64,000 nt of DNA from DAIDKA01 sp036267975 (GTDB lineage: Bacteria; Pseudomonadota; Gammaproteobacteria; Steroidobacterales; Steroidobacteraceae). The stretch is from positions 56,923 through 120,922 of the forward strand of contig DATAVA010000022.1 in assembly GCA_036267975.1 (NCBI GenBank), given 5' to 3'. Positions within the stretch are counted from its first letter, which is position 1. Every line of letters begins with the position of its first letter. The translations under genes were made by a program, and so were the position numbers. Positions 24,869 through 34,624 of this stretch are shown here, piece after piece. The notes beneath the pieces are model-generated. The model was not told where the DNA came from. It searched no databases and was given only the letters and a program-made list of their open reading frames with translations.

Positions 24869-25726
24869 ATGAGCGCACGAATCATAGACGGCAAGGCAAT
24901 TGCTGCGAAAATCAAAGAAGAACAGAAGCAGCGTGTCGTGCGTCTGCAGCAGCAGCACGGGGTGCGGCCGGGTCTGGCCGTCATCCTGGTCGGCAATGAT
25001 CCGGCCTCCCAGGTCTATGTCCGCAACAAGGTGACCGCCTGCAAGCTCGTCGGCATCCGCTCGGAGCTGGTCGAATTGCCGGCGACGGCGACCCAGGATC
25101 AATTGATGAGCCGTATTGATGCGCTCAATACGGATCCGACCATTCACGGCATCCTGGTGCAGCTGCCGCTGCCCCCGCAGATCGACGTACACAGCGTGCT
25201 CGAGCGCATCGACTTCCACAAGGACGTCGACGGCTTCCACCTCTACAACGTCGGCGGCCTGGTCACCGGCAACACGGTGTTTCCGCCGTGCACGCCTTAC
25301 GGCGTACAGAAGATCCTCGAGCACGAGAACATCCCGGTCGAGGGCCGCAATGTCGTCGTCGTCGGCGCCAGCAACATCGTCGGCAAGCCCATGGCGCTCA
25401 TGCTCATGCAGCAGGAAGCCACGGTATGCATCTGCCACAAGAAGACGCGCGATCTGGGCATGTTCACCATGCTCGCCGACATCCTCGTCGTGGCGGCCGG
25501 TGTTCCGGGCCTGATCGTACCGCAGATGGTGCGCACCGGCGCCGTGGTGATCGACGTGGGCATCAATCGCCTGCCCGATGGACGCATCGTGGGGGATGTG
25601 GAATTTGAAGGTGTACGTGAGAAAGCTTCCGCGATCACGCCAGTGCCCGGTGGCGTCGGTCCGATGACTATCGCGATGCTGCTTTACAACACGGTGCAGT
25701 CGGCGGAGCGTTCCGTCGCCGGGTAA
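24869..25726 (+). CDS. folD: Bifunctional methylenetetrahydrofolate dehydrogenase/cyclohydrolase
   Basis: A 285-residue FolD interconverting 5,10-methylene-, methenyl- and 10-formyl-tetrahydrofolate with NADP. Signatures: the active-site Lys in YVRNKVTACK, GILVQLPLP, FHKDVDGFH, the nucleotide-binding VVGASNIVGKPMA and the C-terminal TPVPGGVGPMT. It precedes def by 11 bases, so formyl-folate production and formyl-methionine removal are encoded together. thyA and folA, also folate enzymes, lie at 52-56 kb. Confidence 0.97.
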   Translation: MSARIIDGKAIAAKIKEEQKQRVVRLQQQHGVRPGLAVILVGNDPASQVYVRNKVTACKLVGIRSELVELPATATQDQLMSRIDALNTDPTIHGILVQLPLPPQIDVHSVLERIDFHKDVDGFHLYNVGGLVTGNTVFPPCTPYGVQKILEHENIPVEGRNVVVVGASNIVGKPMALMLMQQEATVCICHKKTRDLGMFTMLADILVVAAGVPGLIVPQMVRTGAVVIDVGINRLPDGRIVGDVEFEGVREKASAITPVPGGVGPMTIAMLLYNTVQSAERSVAG

Positions 25727-25737
25727 CGCCTCTTCAC

Positions 25738-26271
25738 ATGGCAGTCAGAACGGTATTAAAGATGGGGCATCCCCTGCTGCGCCAAGTGGCGGAGCGAGTC
25801 GCCGTATTCGATCCGGCGCAGATGCAGGAGCTGCTCACCGACATGGAAGACACGATGCGCGCCCTGAGCGGTGCCGGCATTGCGGCTCCGCAGATTGGCA
25901 TGAGCCTGCGGGTCGTGATCTTCGAGATGCGCGAGAACCCGCGCTATCCGCATGTGGCGCCGATTCCCTTCACGGTGCTCATCAATCCGCGGCTCGAGCC
26001 ACTGGGAGACGATATGGAAGAGGGCTGGGAAGGCTGTCTGTCCGTTCCGGGTCTGCGCGGCGTGGTGCCGCGTTACCGGCGCCTGCACTACAGCGGCGTG
26101 GATGCGCAGGGACAATTCTTTGAGCGCACGGTGGAGGGCTTCCACGCCCGCGTCGTGCAGCATGAGGTCGACCACCTCGACGGCATTCTGTTTCCGCAGC
26201 GGGTCGAGGACATGACCCGCTTCGGATTCGAGGATGCGCTGCTGGGCCAGATGGTGCCCACTCCGGACTGA
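25738..26271 (+). CDS. def: Peptide deformylase
   Basis: The enzyme (177 aa) removes the formyl group from nascent N-terminal methionine. All three motifs are present: GAGIAAPQ at 45-52, EGCLSVPG with metal ligand Cys100, and QHEVDH with His142, Glu143 and His146. Its genomic partner here is folD rather than the common fmt. It converges with yebC, eight bases apart. Confidence 0.96.
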   Translation: MAVRTVLKMGHPLLRQVAERVAVFDPAQMQELLTDMEDTMRALSGAGIAAPQIGMSLRVVIFEMRENPRYPHVAPIPFTVLINPRLEPLGDDMEEGWEGCLSVPGLRGVVPRYRRLHYSGVDAQGQFFERTVEGFHARVVQHEVDHLDGILFPQRVEDMTRFGFEDALLGQMVPTPD

Positions 26272-26279
26272 ACTCGTCG

Positions 26280-27002
26280 CTAGCCGAGATTGTGGAAGAC
26301 GCTGTGAACGTCGTCTTCCTGTTCGAGCTTGTCGACCAGCGCGAGCACTTCGGTGGCCTCGCCTTCAGGCAGCTCCACCGGCACGGTCGGCAGGTATTCA
26401 TGCTCCGCGGAAAGCGGTGACAGCCGCCGCGCCTCGAGCGCTTCCTGCAGATTGCCGAAATCGGCGAAGGCACAGCGGATCAGCAGTTGCGGCTCGCCCT
26501 TCTCGCCGCTGCTGTCGCCCATCTCCTCAAGGCCATGATCGATGAGATACAGCTCCAAATCGTCGTGATCGATGCCGGCCGGATCCAGGCGGAATACACC
26601 CATTTTCTTGAATTGGAAGCTGACGCTGCCACTGGTGGCCAGGTTGCCGGCATTCTTGGTGACGATATTGCGGACCGTGGCGACCGTGCGCACCGGATTG
26701 TCGGTCGCCGTTTCGATCAGCATCGCGACGCCGTGCGGCGCATAGGCCTCGTACAGCACCTGTACATAGTCGGCCGCGTCACGTCCGGAGGCGCGCTTGA
26801 TAGCCGACTCGATCTTGTCCTTCGGCATGTTCACGGCGCGCGCATTCTGGATGGCGCGGCGCAGACTCGGATTGCCAGCCGCGTCGGGCCCGCCGGCCTT
26901 GGCCGACATGGTGATGTCCTTGCCGATGCGCGCGAACTGCTTGGCCATGCGATTCCAGCGCGCGAACATCGTGGCTTTGCGGACTTCGAAGATGCGACCC
27001 AT
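26280..27002 (-). CDS. yebC: YebC/PmpR family translation/transcription regulator
   Basis: A 240-residue protein of the YebC family, with the basic N-terminus (ARWNRMAKQFARIGKDITMSA), YEAYAPHGVAMLIE and the acidic C-terminal EGEATEVLALVDKLE. Members bind DNA or, according to more recent work, help ribosomes through difficult proline stretches. In many gammaproteobacteria yebC sits with ruvC; here it follows the desaturase gene instead, on the same strand but after a terminator. Confidence 0.94.
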   Translation of the reverse strand: MGRIFEVRKATMFARWNRMAKQFARIGKDITMSAKAGGPDAAGNPSLRRAIQNARAVNMPKDKIESAIKRASGRDAADYVQVLYEAYAPHGVAMLIETATDNPVRTVATVRNIVTKNAGNLATSGSVSFQFKKMGVFRLDPAGIDHDDLELYLIDHGLEEMGDSSGEKGEPQLLIRCAFADFGNLQEALEARRLSPLSAEHEYLPTVPVELPEGEATEVLALVDKLEQEDDVHSVFHNLG

Positions 27003-27033
27003 GTGAACTGCCCCGGTTAATGCGGCCGGATGT

Positions 27034-27058
27034 AAAAACCCCCGCTTGCGGCGGGGGT
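27034..27058 (-). terminator. Intrinsic terminator after the desaturase gene
   Basis: On the minus strand a perfect stem is formed by CCCCCGC and GCGGGGG (27057-27051 with 27045-27039) around a five-base loop, followed directly by TTTTT (27038-27034). It starts about 33 bases beyond the desaturase stop codon at 27091 and ends before the yebC start at 27002, so it separates the two minus-strand genes. Confidence 0.8.
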
Positions 27059-27090
27059 GTCGGAGATGCTTTTTTTAGAAGAGGTGCAGC

Positions 27091-28251
27091 TCAGGCCAGC
27101 TCGGCATGCAGGATGCGCAGGCGGCGGCGCTGACTCTTCAGTCGCTCCTCGATTTCGCGCAGCTTGCTCTGGAAGCTCGCGTGTTCCCAATGCTCGATCA
27201 CCGCGCGCTTCTTCTCTTCCAGCCACTGTTCCTTGACGCGCGTCCAGTCGGCGACCGCGGTGGCCAGCGCGTCGTACTCCTGGGCGATCTTGTTGCGCAG
27301 CTGTTCGATATGCGTCGGCGGACGATGCGTCTGCGGCATCTTGGCCAGCATCTGCTGGGCGCGACTCAGCTGCATCGCCAGCAGCGCGCGCTGGATCTGG
27401 AAGGCCGGCGTGCGCTTCAGACGCCGCGCGAGCCCGACGTACTGGCACGAGGCAATCAGCCATTTGGTCGGATCCCACTGCCACCAGCGCACGCCATTGC
27501 GGTAGTCATGCGCGAAGATGTGGTGGAAATTGTGGTAGCCCTCACCGAAGGTCACCAGTGCCAGCACCGCGTTGTCACGGGCGGTATTTTCCTCGGTGTA
27601 GGGGCGCGAACCCCACATGTGCGCGAGGGAATTGATGAAGAACGTGAAGTGATGGCTCAGGACCAGGCGGGCGACGCCGGCCAGCAGCATGGCGCCCACG
27701 ATGTCACCGAACGCCCAGCCCACCAGGATCGGCAGGCCGAAATTGATGCCGATGGCGAACAGGGGATAGTAGCGATGCTGGAAGGCCAGCATCCGGTCGC
27801 GCTTCAGGTCCGAGATATTCGAGAAGTCCACTTCCCCGCTCGGGTAATCACGCAGCATCCAGCCGATGTGCGAGAACCAGAAGCCGCGACCCGAGGAGTA
27901 GGGATCCTTCTCGTTGTCGTCGACGTGCAGGTGATGGCGACGATGGCCGCTGCACCACACGAACGCGCTGTTCTGCAGCGCCATCGTGCCGAACACGAGA
28001 TACAACACCCTCAGCAGGAAGTGAGCCTCATATGCCTTGTGCGCCCACAGCCGGTGATAACCCGCAGTGATGGACATTTCATTGGCGATGAGAAAGAACA
28101 CCGCGAAGGCCCAGATGCCCGGCGAATAGCCGTGCACGATGCCGTACCACGGCACCGCGATCAGCGTGATGAGCCCCGTCAACGTGAAGATCGCCACGTT
28201 AAGTGCAATCAGCGGTGGCTTATCGTTCCGGGCGGCGTCAAGGGTAGACAT
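27091..28251 (-). CDS. Acyl-CoA/fatty acid delta-9-type desaturase with coiled-coil tail
   Basis: The protein (386 aa from ATG 28251) is a membrane di-iron desaturase. The three histidine boxes are HRLWAH (66-71), HRRHH (103-107) and HNFHH (240-244), with four hydrophobic helices around them. It introduces a cis double bond in acyl chains, supplying substrates for the CFA-type methyltransferase at 15 kb. Residues 285-386 add a charged, Arg/Glu/Gln-rich helix that should form a coiled coil, longer than in short desaturases. A start at 28317 would add 22 residues; neither start has an ideal ribosome-binding site. Confidence 0.88.
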   Translation of the reverse strand: MSTLDAARNDKPPLIALNVAIFTLTGLITLIAVPWYGIVHGYSPGIWAFAVFFLIANEMSITAGYHRLWAHKAYEAHFLLRVLYLVFGTMALQNSAFVWCSGHRRHHLHVDDNEKDPYSSGRGFWFSHIGWMLRDYPSGEVDFSNISDLKRDRMLAFQHRYYPLFAIGINFGLPILVGWAFGDIVGAMLLAGVARLVLSHHFTFFINSLAHMWGSRPYTEENTARDNAVLALVTFGEGYHNFHHIFAHDYRNGVRWWQWDPTKWLIASCQYVGLARRLKRTPAFQIQRALLAMQLSRAQQMLAKMPQTHRPPTHIEQLRNKIAQEYDALATAVADWTRVKEQWLEEKKRAVIEHWEHASFQSKLREIEERLKSQRRRLRILHAELA

Positions 28252-28539
28252 GCTCTTTTTGGCCTTCAAAAGGGCGGGATTTAGCGCCGGCACATTACCA
28301 TGATCGCAAGCGGTCATGTAGGTTCGCCGGGACGATCTGTGCGCCAGTTTTCACATGGTGCGGCGTAGATTAAGGCTGCTGAGGGGACCCTGGCCGCTGA
28401 CGCCGTTGAAGCTGCCATGCCGTTGAAGGTGGTGTCCCCGCTGAATGATAATGAGGCCAGATCCGATGAAATCAAATTGGGCTCCTGGAGGCGTCCCGCG
28501 TCTCTCGGTTCCGGTTTTACATAAGGCAGCCCGACCCTC

Positions 28540-29937
28540 ATGCGTGTCCTGTTATTGCTCGGCCTGGTGGCGTGCGCGCTGATGGCGTCCTGCACCCGTC
28601 ATTCCACCGCTGTCCTGGCCCATGGCCGCTTCAAGGCCGTGACCGTCTACCAGCCGCGTGGGAAGGTGCGCGAAGTTGTCCTGTTGCTCTCCGGGGATGG
28701 GGGATGGCAGCTCGATACCGACAAGATGGCGAAAGTCCTTCAGGAACATGGTGCCATGGTCCTGGGGATCGACGAACCGGCACTGCTGGCAAGTTTCACG
28801 CAGGAGAAGAGCGAATGTTTCTTTCCGGACGGTGACCTCGAGAATCTCAGTCACTACGTGCAGGCTTACTATCACCTGCCCACTTACATTACGCCGGTGC
28901 TGGGCGGCTACTCCGCCGGCGCAACCTTGGCCTATGCCACGGCCGCTCAGGCGCCGGCCGGAATATTTGCCGGCGTCCTCACCCTCGGATTTACCCCTGA
29001 CTACGCGAGCACGACACCTTTCTGCAAGGGCGCCGGTCAGCACTTCGTGGTTCGGGCCGAAGGCAAGGGCCTGACCCTGTTGCCGGACCCGAAACTGGCG
29101 CTGCGCTGGGTGGATGTCCATGGGGTCGAGGATAGTGTGTGCCCGGCGCCGGCCGCGGCCGCGTTCATCGCCAAGATTCACAACGCGCACATTTCGCTGG
29201 TTCCCGGCGTGGAGCATGACTTCGCCGACCCACGCAGATGGAGTGCGGCGTTGCGTGCCGCGCTCGATGCGGTGACCGCCGGCACGCGCGCCGCGCAAGC
29301 GGTCGCGCCGCTGACGCTGAAGGACCTGCCCCTGATCGAAGTGCCGCCAACGGGCACGGGCAATGATGATCTGTTCGCCGTGCTGCTCTCTGGTGATGGT
29401 GGCTGGGCGGGCATCGACAAGGATGTCGCCCACTCATTGGCCGAGCGCGGCATACCGGTCGTCGGCTGGGATACCTTGCGGTACTTCTGGACCGCACGCA
29501 CGCCCGACGGTCTGACCCGCGATCTGGACCGCACGCTCGAGTACTACGCCGGTGCGTGGAATCGCCATCGCGTGTTGTTGATCGGGTACTCACAGGGCGC
29601 CGACGTGCTCCCCTTCGCGGTCAACCGTCTGCCGCCGGGCGCGCGCACTCGCATCGTGACGACCACACTGTTGGGATTGGGCCGCAATGCCGCCTTCGAG
29701 TTCCATCTGTCCAACTGGGTCGGGCCGGCGGATGGGCTGGCGATTCTGCCCGAGTACCGCAAGTTGTCGCGCGCCAACACCCTGTGTGTCTTCGGCTCCG
29801 GCGACACGGACTCCCTGTGTGCGGATTTTCCGGCCGGCACCCCGGGCACGGTCGAACTGTCGGGTGGCCATCACTTCGATGGCGACTACGATGGCCTCGC
29901 ACGCATGATCCTGAAATTCGCGGGCCGCGCCATTTAG
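28540..29937 (+). CDS. AcvB/VirJ-type two-domain alpha/beta hydrolase lipoprotein
   Basis: A 465-residue protein of two related alpha/beta-hydrolase halves, each starting with an LLSGDGGW segment (about residues 50 and 285). Nucleophile elbows are GGYSAGA near 125 and IGYSQGAD near 351. The signal peptide ends in LMASC, a plausible lipobox with Cys18. The family includes Agrobacterium AcvB and VirJ; AcvB is reported to hydrolyse lysyl-phosphatidylglycerol in the periplasm. Its usual partner, the synthase LpiA/MprF, is not in this window. The 288 bases upstream hold no gene; I saw only two copies of GCCGTTGAAG near 28400. Confidence 0.85.
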   Translation: MRVLLLLGLVACALMASCTRHSTAVLAHGRFKAVTVYQPRGKVREVVLLLSGDGGWQLDTDKMAKVLQEHGAMVLGIDEPALLASFTQEKSECFFPDGDLENLSHYVQAYYHLPTYITPVLGGYSAGATLAYATAAQAPAGIFAGVLTLGFTPDYASTTPFCKGAGQHFVVRAEGKGLTLLPDPKLALRWVDVHGVEDSVCPAPAAAAFIAKIHNAHISLVPGVEHDFADPRRWSAALRAALDAVTAGTRAAQAVAPLTLKDLPLIEVPPTGTGNDDLFAVLLSGDGGWAGIDKDVAHSLAERGIPVVGWDTLRYFWTARTPDGLTRDLDRTLEYYAGAWNRHRVLLIGYSQGADVLPFAVNRLPPGARTRIVTTTLLGLGRNAAFEFHLSNWVGPADGLAILPEYRKLSRANTLCVFGSGDTDSLCADFPAGTPGTVELSGGHHFDGDYDGLARMILKFAGRAI

Positions 29938-29965
29938 AGCTCTCAACTCCTGTAGGGGAAACAGC

Positions 29966-30280
29966 ATGATCACCGTCAACGTCCTGTATCCGAATTCCGC
30001 CTCTCTCAAGTTCAACATGAACTATTACCTCGATACGCATATTCCCCTGATCAGCAAGCTGCTGGGCGCCGCGCTCAAGGGCGTGCTCGTGCAGCACGGC
30101 ATCGCGGGCGGGGCACCCGGATCGCCGCCGCCGTTCGCACTGATCACGGTGTTGCGCTTCGATTCCATGGAAGCCTTTCAGGCGGCCTTCGCGCCGCATG
30201 CCCCGGCGGTGATGGCCGACATCGTGAATTTCACCAATGTCGAGCCCACCATTCAGTTCAATGACGTGCGTCTGGGCTGA
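29966..30280 (+). CDS. EthD family protein
   Basis: The 104-residue dimeric ferredoxin-like protein has the EthD family features: MITVNVLYPN, MNYYLDTHIPL and a C-terminal region with FTNVEPTIQFNDV. EthD was first found with ethyl tert-butyl ether degradation, but most members are of unknown function. It lies 28 bases after the AcvB/VirJ gene and eight before lhr, behind its own GTAGGGG ribosome-binding site. Confidence 0.87.
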   Translation: MITVNVLYPNSASLKFNMNYYLDTHIPLISKLLGAALKGVLVQHGIAGGAPGSPPPFALITVLRFDSMEAFQAAFAPHAPAVMADIVNFTNVEPTIQFNDVRLG

Positions 30281-30288
30281 AGATACGC

Positions 30289-33200
30289 ATGAGCGCACTC
30301 GATGGCCTGCATCCCGCAGTCGCCGCGTGGTTCCGGGCCACGTTTGCGGTGCCGACGCCAACGCAGGAGCAGGCCTGGCCCGCCATTCAGGCGCGGCGCA
30401 ACGTACTGGTCGCCGCGCCGACTGGTTCGGGCAAGACGCTGAGCGCCTTCCTGGCCGCGCTCGATGAGCTGGTACGCGAAGGCCAGGCCGGTGCTCTGCC
30501 TGATGAAACGCGCATCGTCTACGTGTCGCCGCTGAAGGCGCTGTCGAACGACATCGAGAGCAATCTCGCCGCACCGCTGGCCGGTATCCGCACCCAGCTG
30601 GCGCTGCTCGGTCTGCCCGATGTTGAAATCCGCACTGTGGTACGCACCGGCGATACGCCGCAGGCCGAGCGGGCGCGCATGCGTCGGCAGGCACCGCACA
30701 TTGTGGTCACCACACCGGAGTCGCTGTATATCCTGCTCGGCTCCAAGTCCGGCCGCGAAATGTTCGGCACCACGCGCACCGTGATCGTGGATGAAATTCA
30801 TGCGCTCGCCGGCAACAAGCGCGGGGCGCACCTTGCGCTCTCGCTGGAACGCCTCGCGGCCCTGTGCGGCACGCTCACGCGCATCGGCCTGTCTGCCACC
30901 CAGACACCGATCGAGGCGGTCGCCCGGTTTCTGACCGGCACGGCCGCAGCAGACCGGCATCCGGATTGCCTGGTGATCGATGCCGGGCATGTGCGCGCGC
31001 GCGATCTGCAGCTGGAGCTGATCGCAGTGCCGCTGGAGGCCGTGATGTCCGGGGAAGCGTGGACGCTGGTGTACGACCGGCTCGCGGCACTCGCGCAGCA
31101 ACATCGCACGACGCTGATTTTCGTGAACACACGCAAGATGACCGAGCGGCTGGCGCGGCAGCTTTCGATGCGCCTGGGTCCCGAGCATGTCATGGCACAC
31201 CACGGCAGCATGGCGCGCGAGAAGCGCCACCTGGCCGAACAGCGCCTGCGCAAGGGCGACCTGAAGGTGCTGGTCGCGACCGCGTCGCTCGAACTGGGTA
31301 TCGACATCGGCGATGTGGACCTGGTGTGCCAGGTCGCCTCGCCGCGCTCGATCAATGCGTTCCTGCAGCGCGTCGGCCGCTCGGGGCACGCTGTGGACGG
31401 GGTGTCCAAGGGGCGGCTGTTTCCGGTATCGCGCGACGATCTGGTCGAATGCACGGCGCTGCTGCTGGCGGTGCGCGCTGGCCAGCTCGATGTGCTGCAG
31501 GTGCCCGACGGAACGCTCGACGTGCTGGCCCAACAGATCGCGGCCGAGGTCGCCTGTCGCGAATGTGACGAGGATGAACTCTATGCGCTGGTGCGGCGCG
31601 CGCTGCCGTTTGCGAACCTGGCGCGCGCGGACTTCGCTGCGGTGGTGCGCATGCTGGGCGAGGGGTTCAGCACCCGGCGCGGACGGCGCGGCGCGCTGAT
31701 TCATCACGACGCCGTCAACCACAAGCTGCGCGCGCGCCGCGGCACGCGCCTCACCGCCCTGACCGGTGGTGGCGCCATTCCCGACACGGCCGATTACAAG
31801 GTGATGCTGGAACCCGAAGCGCTCATCGTCGGCAGCGTCAACGAGGATTTCGCCGTCGAGAGCAACGCGGGCGATATTTTCCAGCTCGGCAACGCCTCGT
31901 ACCGCGTCCTGCGCGTGGAGCGCGGTGCCGTGCGGGTCGAGGATGCGAAGGGTCAGCCACCGACCATTCCGTTCTGGCTGGGGGAGGCGCCGGGCCGCAC
32001 CTGGGAACTATCCGCGGCAGTCTCGCGCCTGCGTGAAGGGATCGCGGCCCGGCTGGCCGGCGATGCCGCGGCCTGGGTGATGCACAGCGCCGGCATCGAG
32101 GCGGCCGCGGCCACCCAGCTGATTGAATATTTGGCGGCTGCGCACGCCGCGCTGGGCTGCCTGCCCACGCTGGACACCGTGGTGCTGGAACGCTTCTTCG
32201 ATGAGGCCGGCGGGATGCAGCTGCTGCTGCACGCGCCATTTGGGGCCAGGATCAATCGGGCCTGGGGACTCGCGCTGCGCAAGCGTTTCTGCCGGCAGTT
32301 CAATTTCGAACTGCAGGCGGCCGCGACCGAGGATGCCCTGATCCTGTCGCTGACCACCGCACACAGTTTCGAGTTGGCCGGCGTCGCGCACTACCTGCAT
32401 TCGAACACCGCGCTGCACCTGCTGACGCAGGCGTTGTGCGCGGCGCCGATGTTTGCGACCCGCTGGCGCTGGGCCGCGTCGATCGCACTGGCGCTGCCGC
32501 GGTTTCGCGGCGGCCGCAAGGTACCGCCGCCCATCGCGCGCATGAATGCCGAGGACCTGCTGGCCGCGGTGTTCCCGGATCAGGTCGCCTGCGCCGAGAA
32601 CGCGCCCGGTGAAATCGAGATTCCCGAGCACCCGCTGGTCAAGCAGACCATTGCCGACTGTCTGTACGAAGCGATGGACGCCGCAGGCTGGCTCGGCATC
32701 CTGCGCCGCCTCGAGAATGGCTCGCTCGAAGTGGTCGCACGCGATCTCACCGAGCCCTCGCCGCTGGCGCTCGAAGTGCTCTCGGCGCGGCCCTACGCCT
32801 TCCTCGATGATGCGCCGCTCGAAGAACGACGCACCCAGGCGGTGATGAGCCGGCGATGGCTCGATCCGAACACCGCGGCCGACATCGGCCGATTGGACCC
32901 GCAGGCCATCGCCAAGGTGCGCGCTGAGGCCTGGCCCGACGCGCAAAGTGCGGATGAGCTGCACGATGCACTGACGTGGATGGGGTACCTCACGGCCGCA
33001 GAGGTGGCTGCGAACCGAACCTGGCGCGCGCTCATCGAGGGGCTGGTCGCCGCATCACGGGTGGTGCAACTGCGCGACGCGGTGCAGCCGCTGTGGATCG
33101 CAACCGACCGGCGCGCGCAATTCGAGGTGGCGTTGGCGCCGCGCGCAACGCCGCAGCGCGAGGCAGCGCTGGCGGACATCCTCCACGGCCGTCTCGAGGG

Positions 33201-34560
33201 TCTCGGTCCGGTGACCGCCGCGGTACTGGCCGCCACGCTGCCACAGGTACCGCCCGGTGATATCGAGGCGGCGTTGCTGCGGTTGCAGAATCAAGGGGTG
33301 GTCATGCGCGGCCGATTCAGCCCCGCCGTCGCAACCGAGGAGTGGTGCGAACGGCGCCTGCTGGCGCGCATCCATCGCTACACCGTGCGCAGTCTGCGCG
33401 CTGAGATCGAGCCGGTGAGCGCGCGCGACTTCATGCGATTCCTGTTCGACTGGCAGCGCGTGACACCGGCCACGCGCATGCGGGGGCCGGAGGCGCTGGT
33501 CGCCGTGCTGGACCAGCTCGAGGGCACTGAGATCGCGGCCGGTGCCTGGGAAAGTGATGTGCTGCCGGCGCGCATCGATGGCTATGAGCCGGGCTGGCTG
33601 GATGAGCAGTGCCTGGCCGGTCGCTATGTCTGGGCGCGGATCGGTACGGCGGCGCGGCTGGCGGGTGGGGTGCGCGCGGTGGCCCCGGTGCGCGCGACAC
33701 CGATCGCGCTGCTGCCCCGCCGCCATCAGAAATTCTGGGCGCCGCTGGCCGTCGAAGTGCCGCCTCCGAGGCTCAGCTCGGGGGCAGCAGCCGTGGCCGC
33801 CGTGCTGAGCAGCCATGGCGCGACCTTTTTCGATGAACTTGCGGACGCGACGCGGCTGTTGCCGGTTCAGGTCGAGGAGGCGCTGGCCGAACTGGTCGCG
33901 CTCGGGCTGGCCAATTCCGACAGCTTTGCCGGACTGCGCGCGCTGCTGCTGCCGGCGCACCGGCGCCGCGGCGCCGTCGCGCGCCGCCGCCGCCGCGTGT
34001 CGCTGTTCGGCATGGCCGACTCGGGACGCTGGTCCGCAGCGCGCCGCGTGGCGATGGCCGAAAGCCGCGAGCTGGCCACCGAGCATGTGGCGCGCACGTT
34101 GCTGAAGCGCTGGGGCGTCGTGTGCTGGCAGCTGTCGCGGGCCGAGGCTGACTGGCTGCCGCCCTGGCGCGAACTCATCGCCTGCCTGCGCCGGCTCGAG
34201 GCACGCGGTGAGATCCGCGGCGGTCGCTTCATCGCCGGCCTGTCCGGGGAGCAGTTCGCGCTGCCCGAGGCGGTCGGGAGTTTGCGCGAGATCCGTCGCA
34301 AACCCGTAACAGATCAGGATATAGCCGTGTCGGCCGTCGACCCGCTCAATCTGACCGGATATCTGACAGCGGGTGCGCGTGTGCCAGCGTTAACTAGCAA
34401 TCGAGTGCTGTATCGTGATGGCCTGCCCGTGGCGACGCTGATTTCGGGCGAAGTCCGGTTCCTGGTTGAGATGGATGAGGCGCGTCGCTGGCAATCCCAG
34501 AACGCCCTGATCCGGCGCCCGGTGGCGACGGTGGTCGAGTCTGACGTCTCGTCCGCCTGA
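30289..34560 (+). CDS. lhr: Lhr family ATP-dependent helicase (full-length)
   Basis: A 1423-residue superfamily 2 helicase. The Lhr core has Walker A APTGSGKT (43-50), DEIH near 168, SAT (motif III) and motif VI QRVGRSGH near 360, followed by winged-helix and Lhr-specific domains to about 900. The remainder corresponds to the long Lhr C-terminal region, which makes this the full-length form (E. coli Lhr is 1538 aa) rather than Lhr-core. Lhr translocates 3'-5' on single-stranded DNA and prefers RNA:DNA hybrids; it is linked to DNA repair. No nuclease or ligase partner gene adjoins it. Confidence 0.94.
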   Translation: MSALDGLHPAVAAWFRATFAVPTPTQEQAWPAIQARRNVLVAAPTGSGKTLSAFLAALDELVREGQAGALPDETRIVYVSPLKALSNDIESNLAAPLAGIRTQLALLGLPDVEIRTVVRTGDTPQAERARMRRQAPHIVVTTPESLYILLGSKSGREMFGTTRTVIVDEIHALAGNKRGAHLALSLERLAALCGTLTRIGLSATQTPIEAVARFLTGTAAADRHPDCLVIDAGHVRARDLQLELIAVPLEAVMSGEAWTLVYDRLAALAQQHRTTLIFVNTRKMTERLARQLSMRLGPEHVMAHHGSMAREKRHLAEQRLRKGDLKVLVATASLELGIDIGDVDLVCQVASPRSINAFLQRVGRSGHAVDGVSKGRLFPVSRDDLVECTALLLAVRAGQLDVLQVPDGTLDVLAQQIAAEVACRECDEDELYALVRRALPFANLARADFAAVVRMLGEGFSTRRGRRGALIHHDAVNHKLRARRGTRLTALTGGGAIPDTADYKVMLEPEALIVGSVNEDFAVESNAGDIFQLGNASYRVLRVERGAVRVEDAKGQPPTIPFWLGEAPGRTWELSAAVSRLREGIAARLAGDAAAWVMHSAGIEAAAATQLIEYLAAAHAALGCLPTLDTVVLERFFDEAGGMQLLLHAPFGARINRAWGLALRKRFCRQFNFELQAAATEDALILSLTTAHSFELAGVAHYLHSNTALHLLTQALCAAPMFATRWRWAASIALALPRFRGGRKVPPPIARMNAEDLLAAVFPDQVACAENAPGEIEIPEHPLVKQTIADCLYEAMDAAGWLGILRRLENGSLEVVARDLTEPSPLALEVLSARPYAFLDDAPLEERRTQAVMSRRWLDPNTAADIGRLDPQAIAKVRAEAWPDAQSADELHDALTWMGYLTAAEVAANRTWRALIEGLVAASRVVQLRDAVQPLWIATDRRAQFEVALAPRATPQREAALADILHGRLEGLGPVTAAVLAATLPQVPPGDIEAALLRLQNQGVVMRGRFSPAVATEEWCERRLLARIHRYTVRSLRAEIEPVSARDFMRFLFDWQRVTPATRMRGPEALVAVLDQLEGTEIAAGAWESDVLPARIDGYEPGWLDEQCLAGRYVWARIGTAARLAGGVRAVAPVRATPIALLPRRHQKFWAPLAVEVPPPRLSSGAAAVAAVLSSHGATFFDELADATRLLPVQVEEALAELVALGLANSDSFAGLRALLLPAHRRRGAVARRRRRVSLFGMADSGRWSAARRVAMAESRELATEHVARTLLKRWGVVCWQLSRAEADWLPPWRELIACLRRLEARGEIRGGRFIAGLSGEQFALPEAVGSLREIRRKPVTDQDIAVSAVDPLNLTGYLTAGARVPALTSNRVLYRDGLPVATLISGEVRFLVEMDEARRWQSQNALIRRPVATVVESDVSSA

Positions 34561-34624
34561 CCGGTGCGCGACAGCCTGCGTCGCGCCGTAACATATACTT
34601 ACGTTTTGATGGGGACAGATCCGA

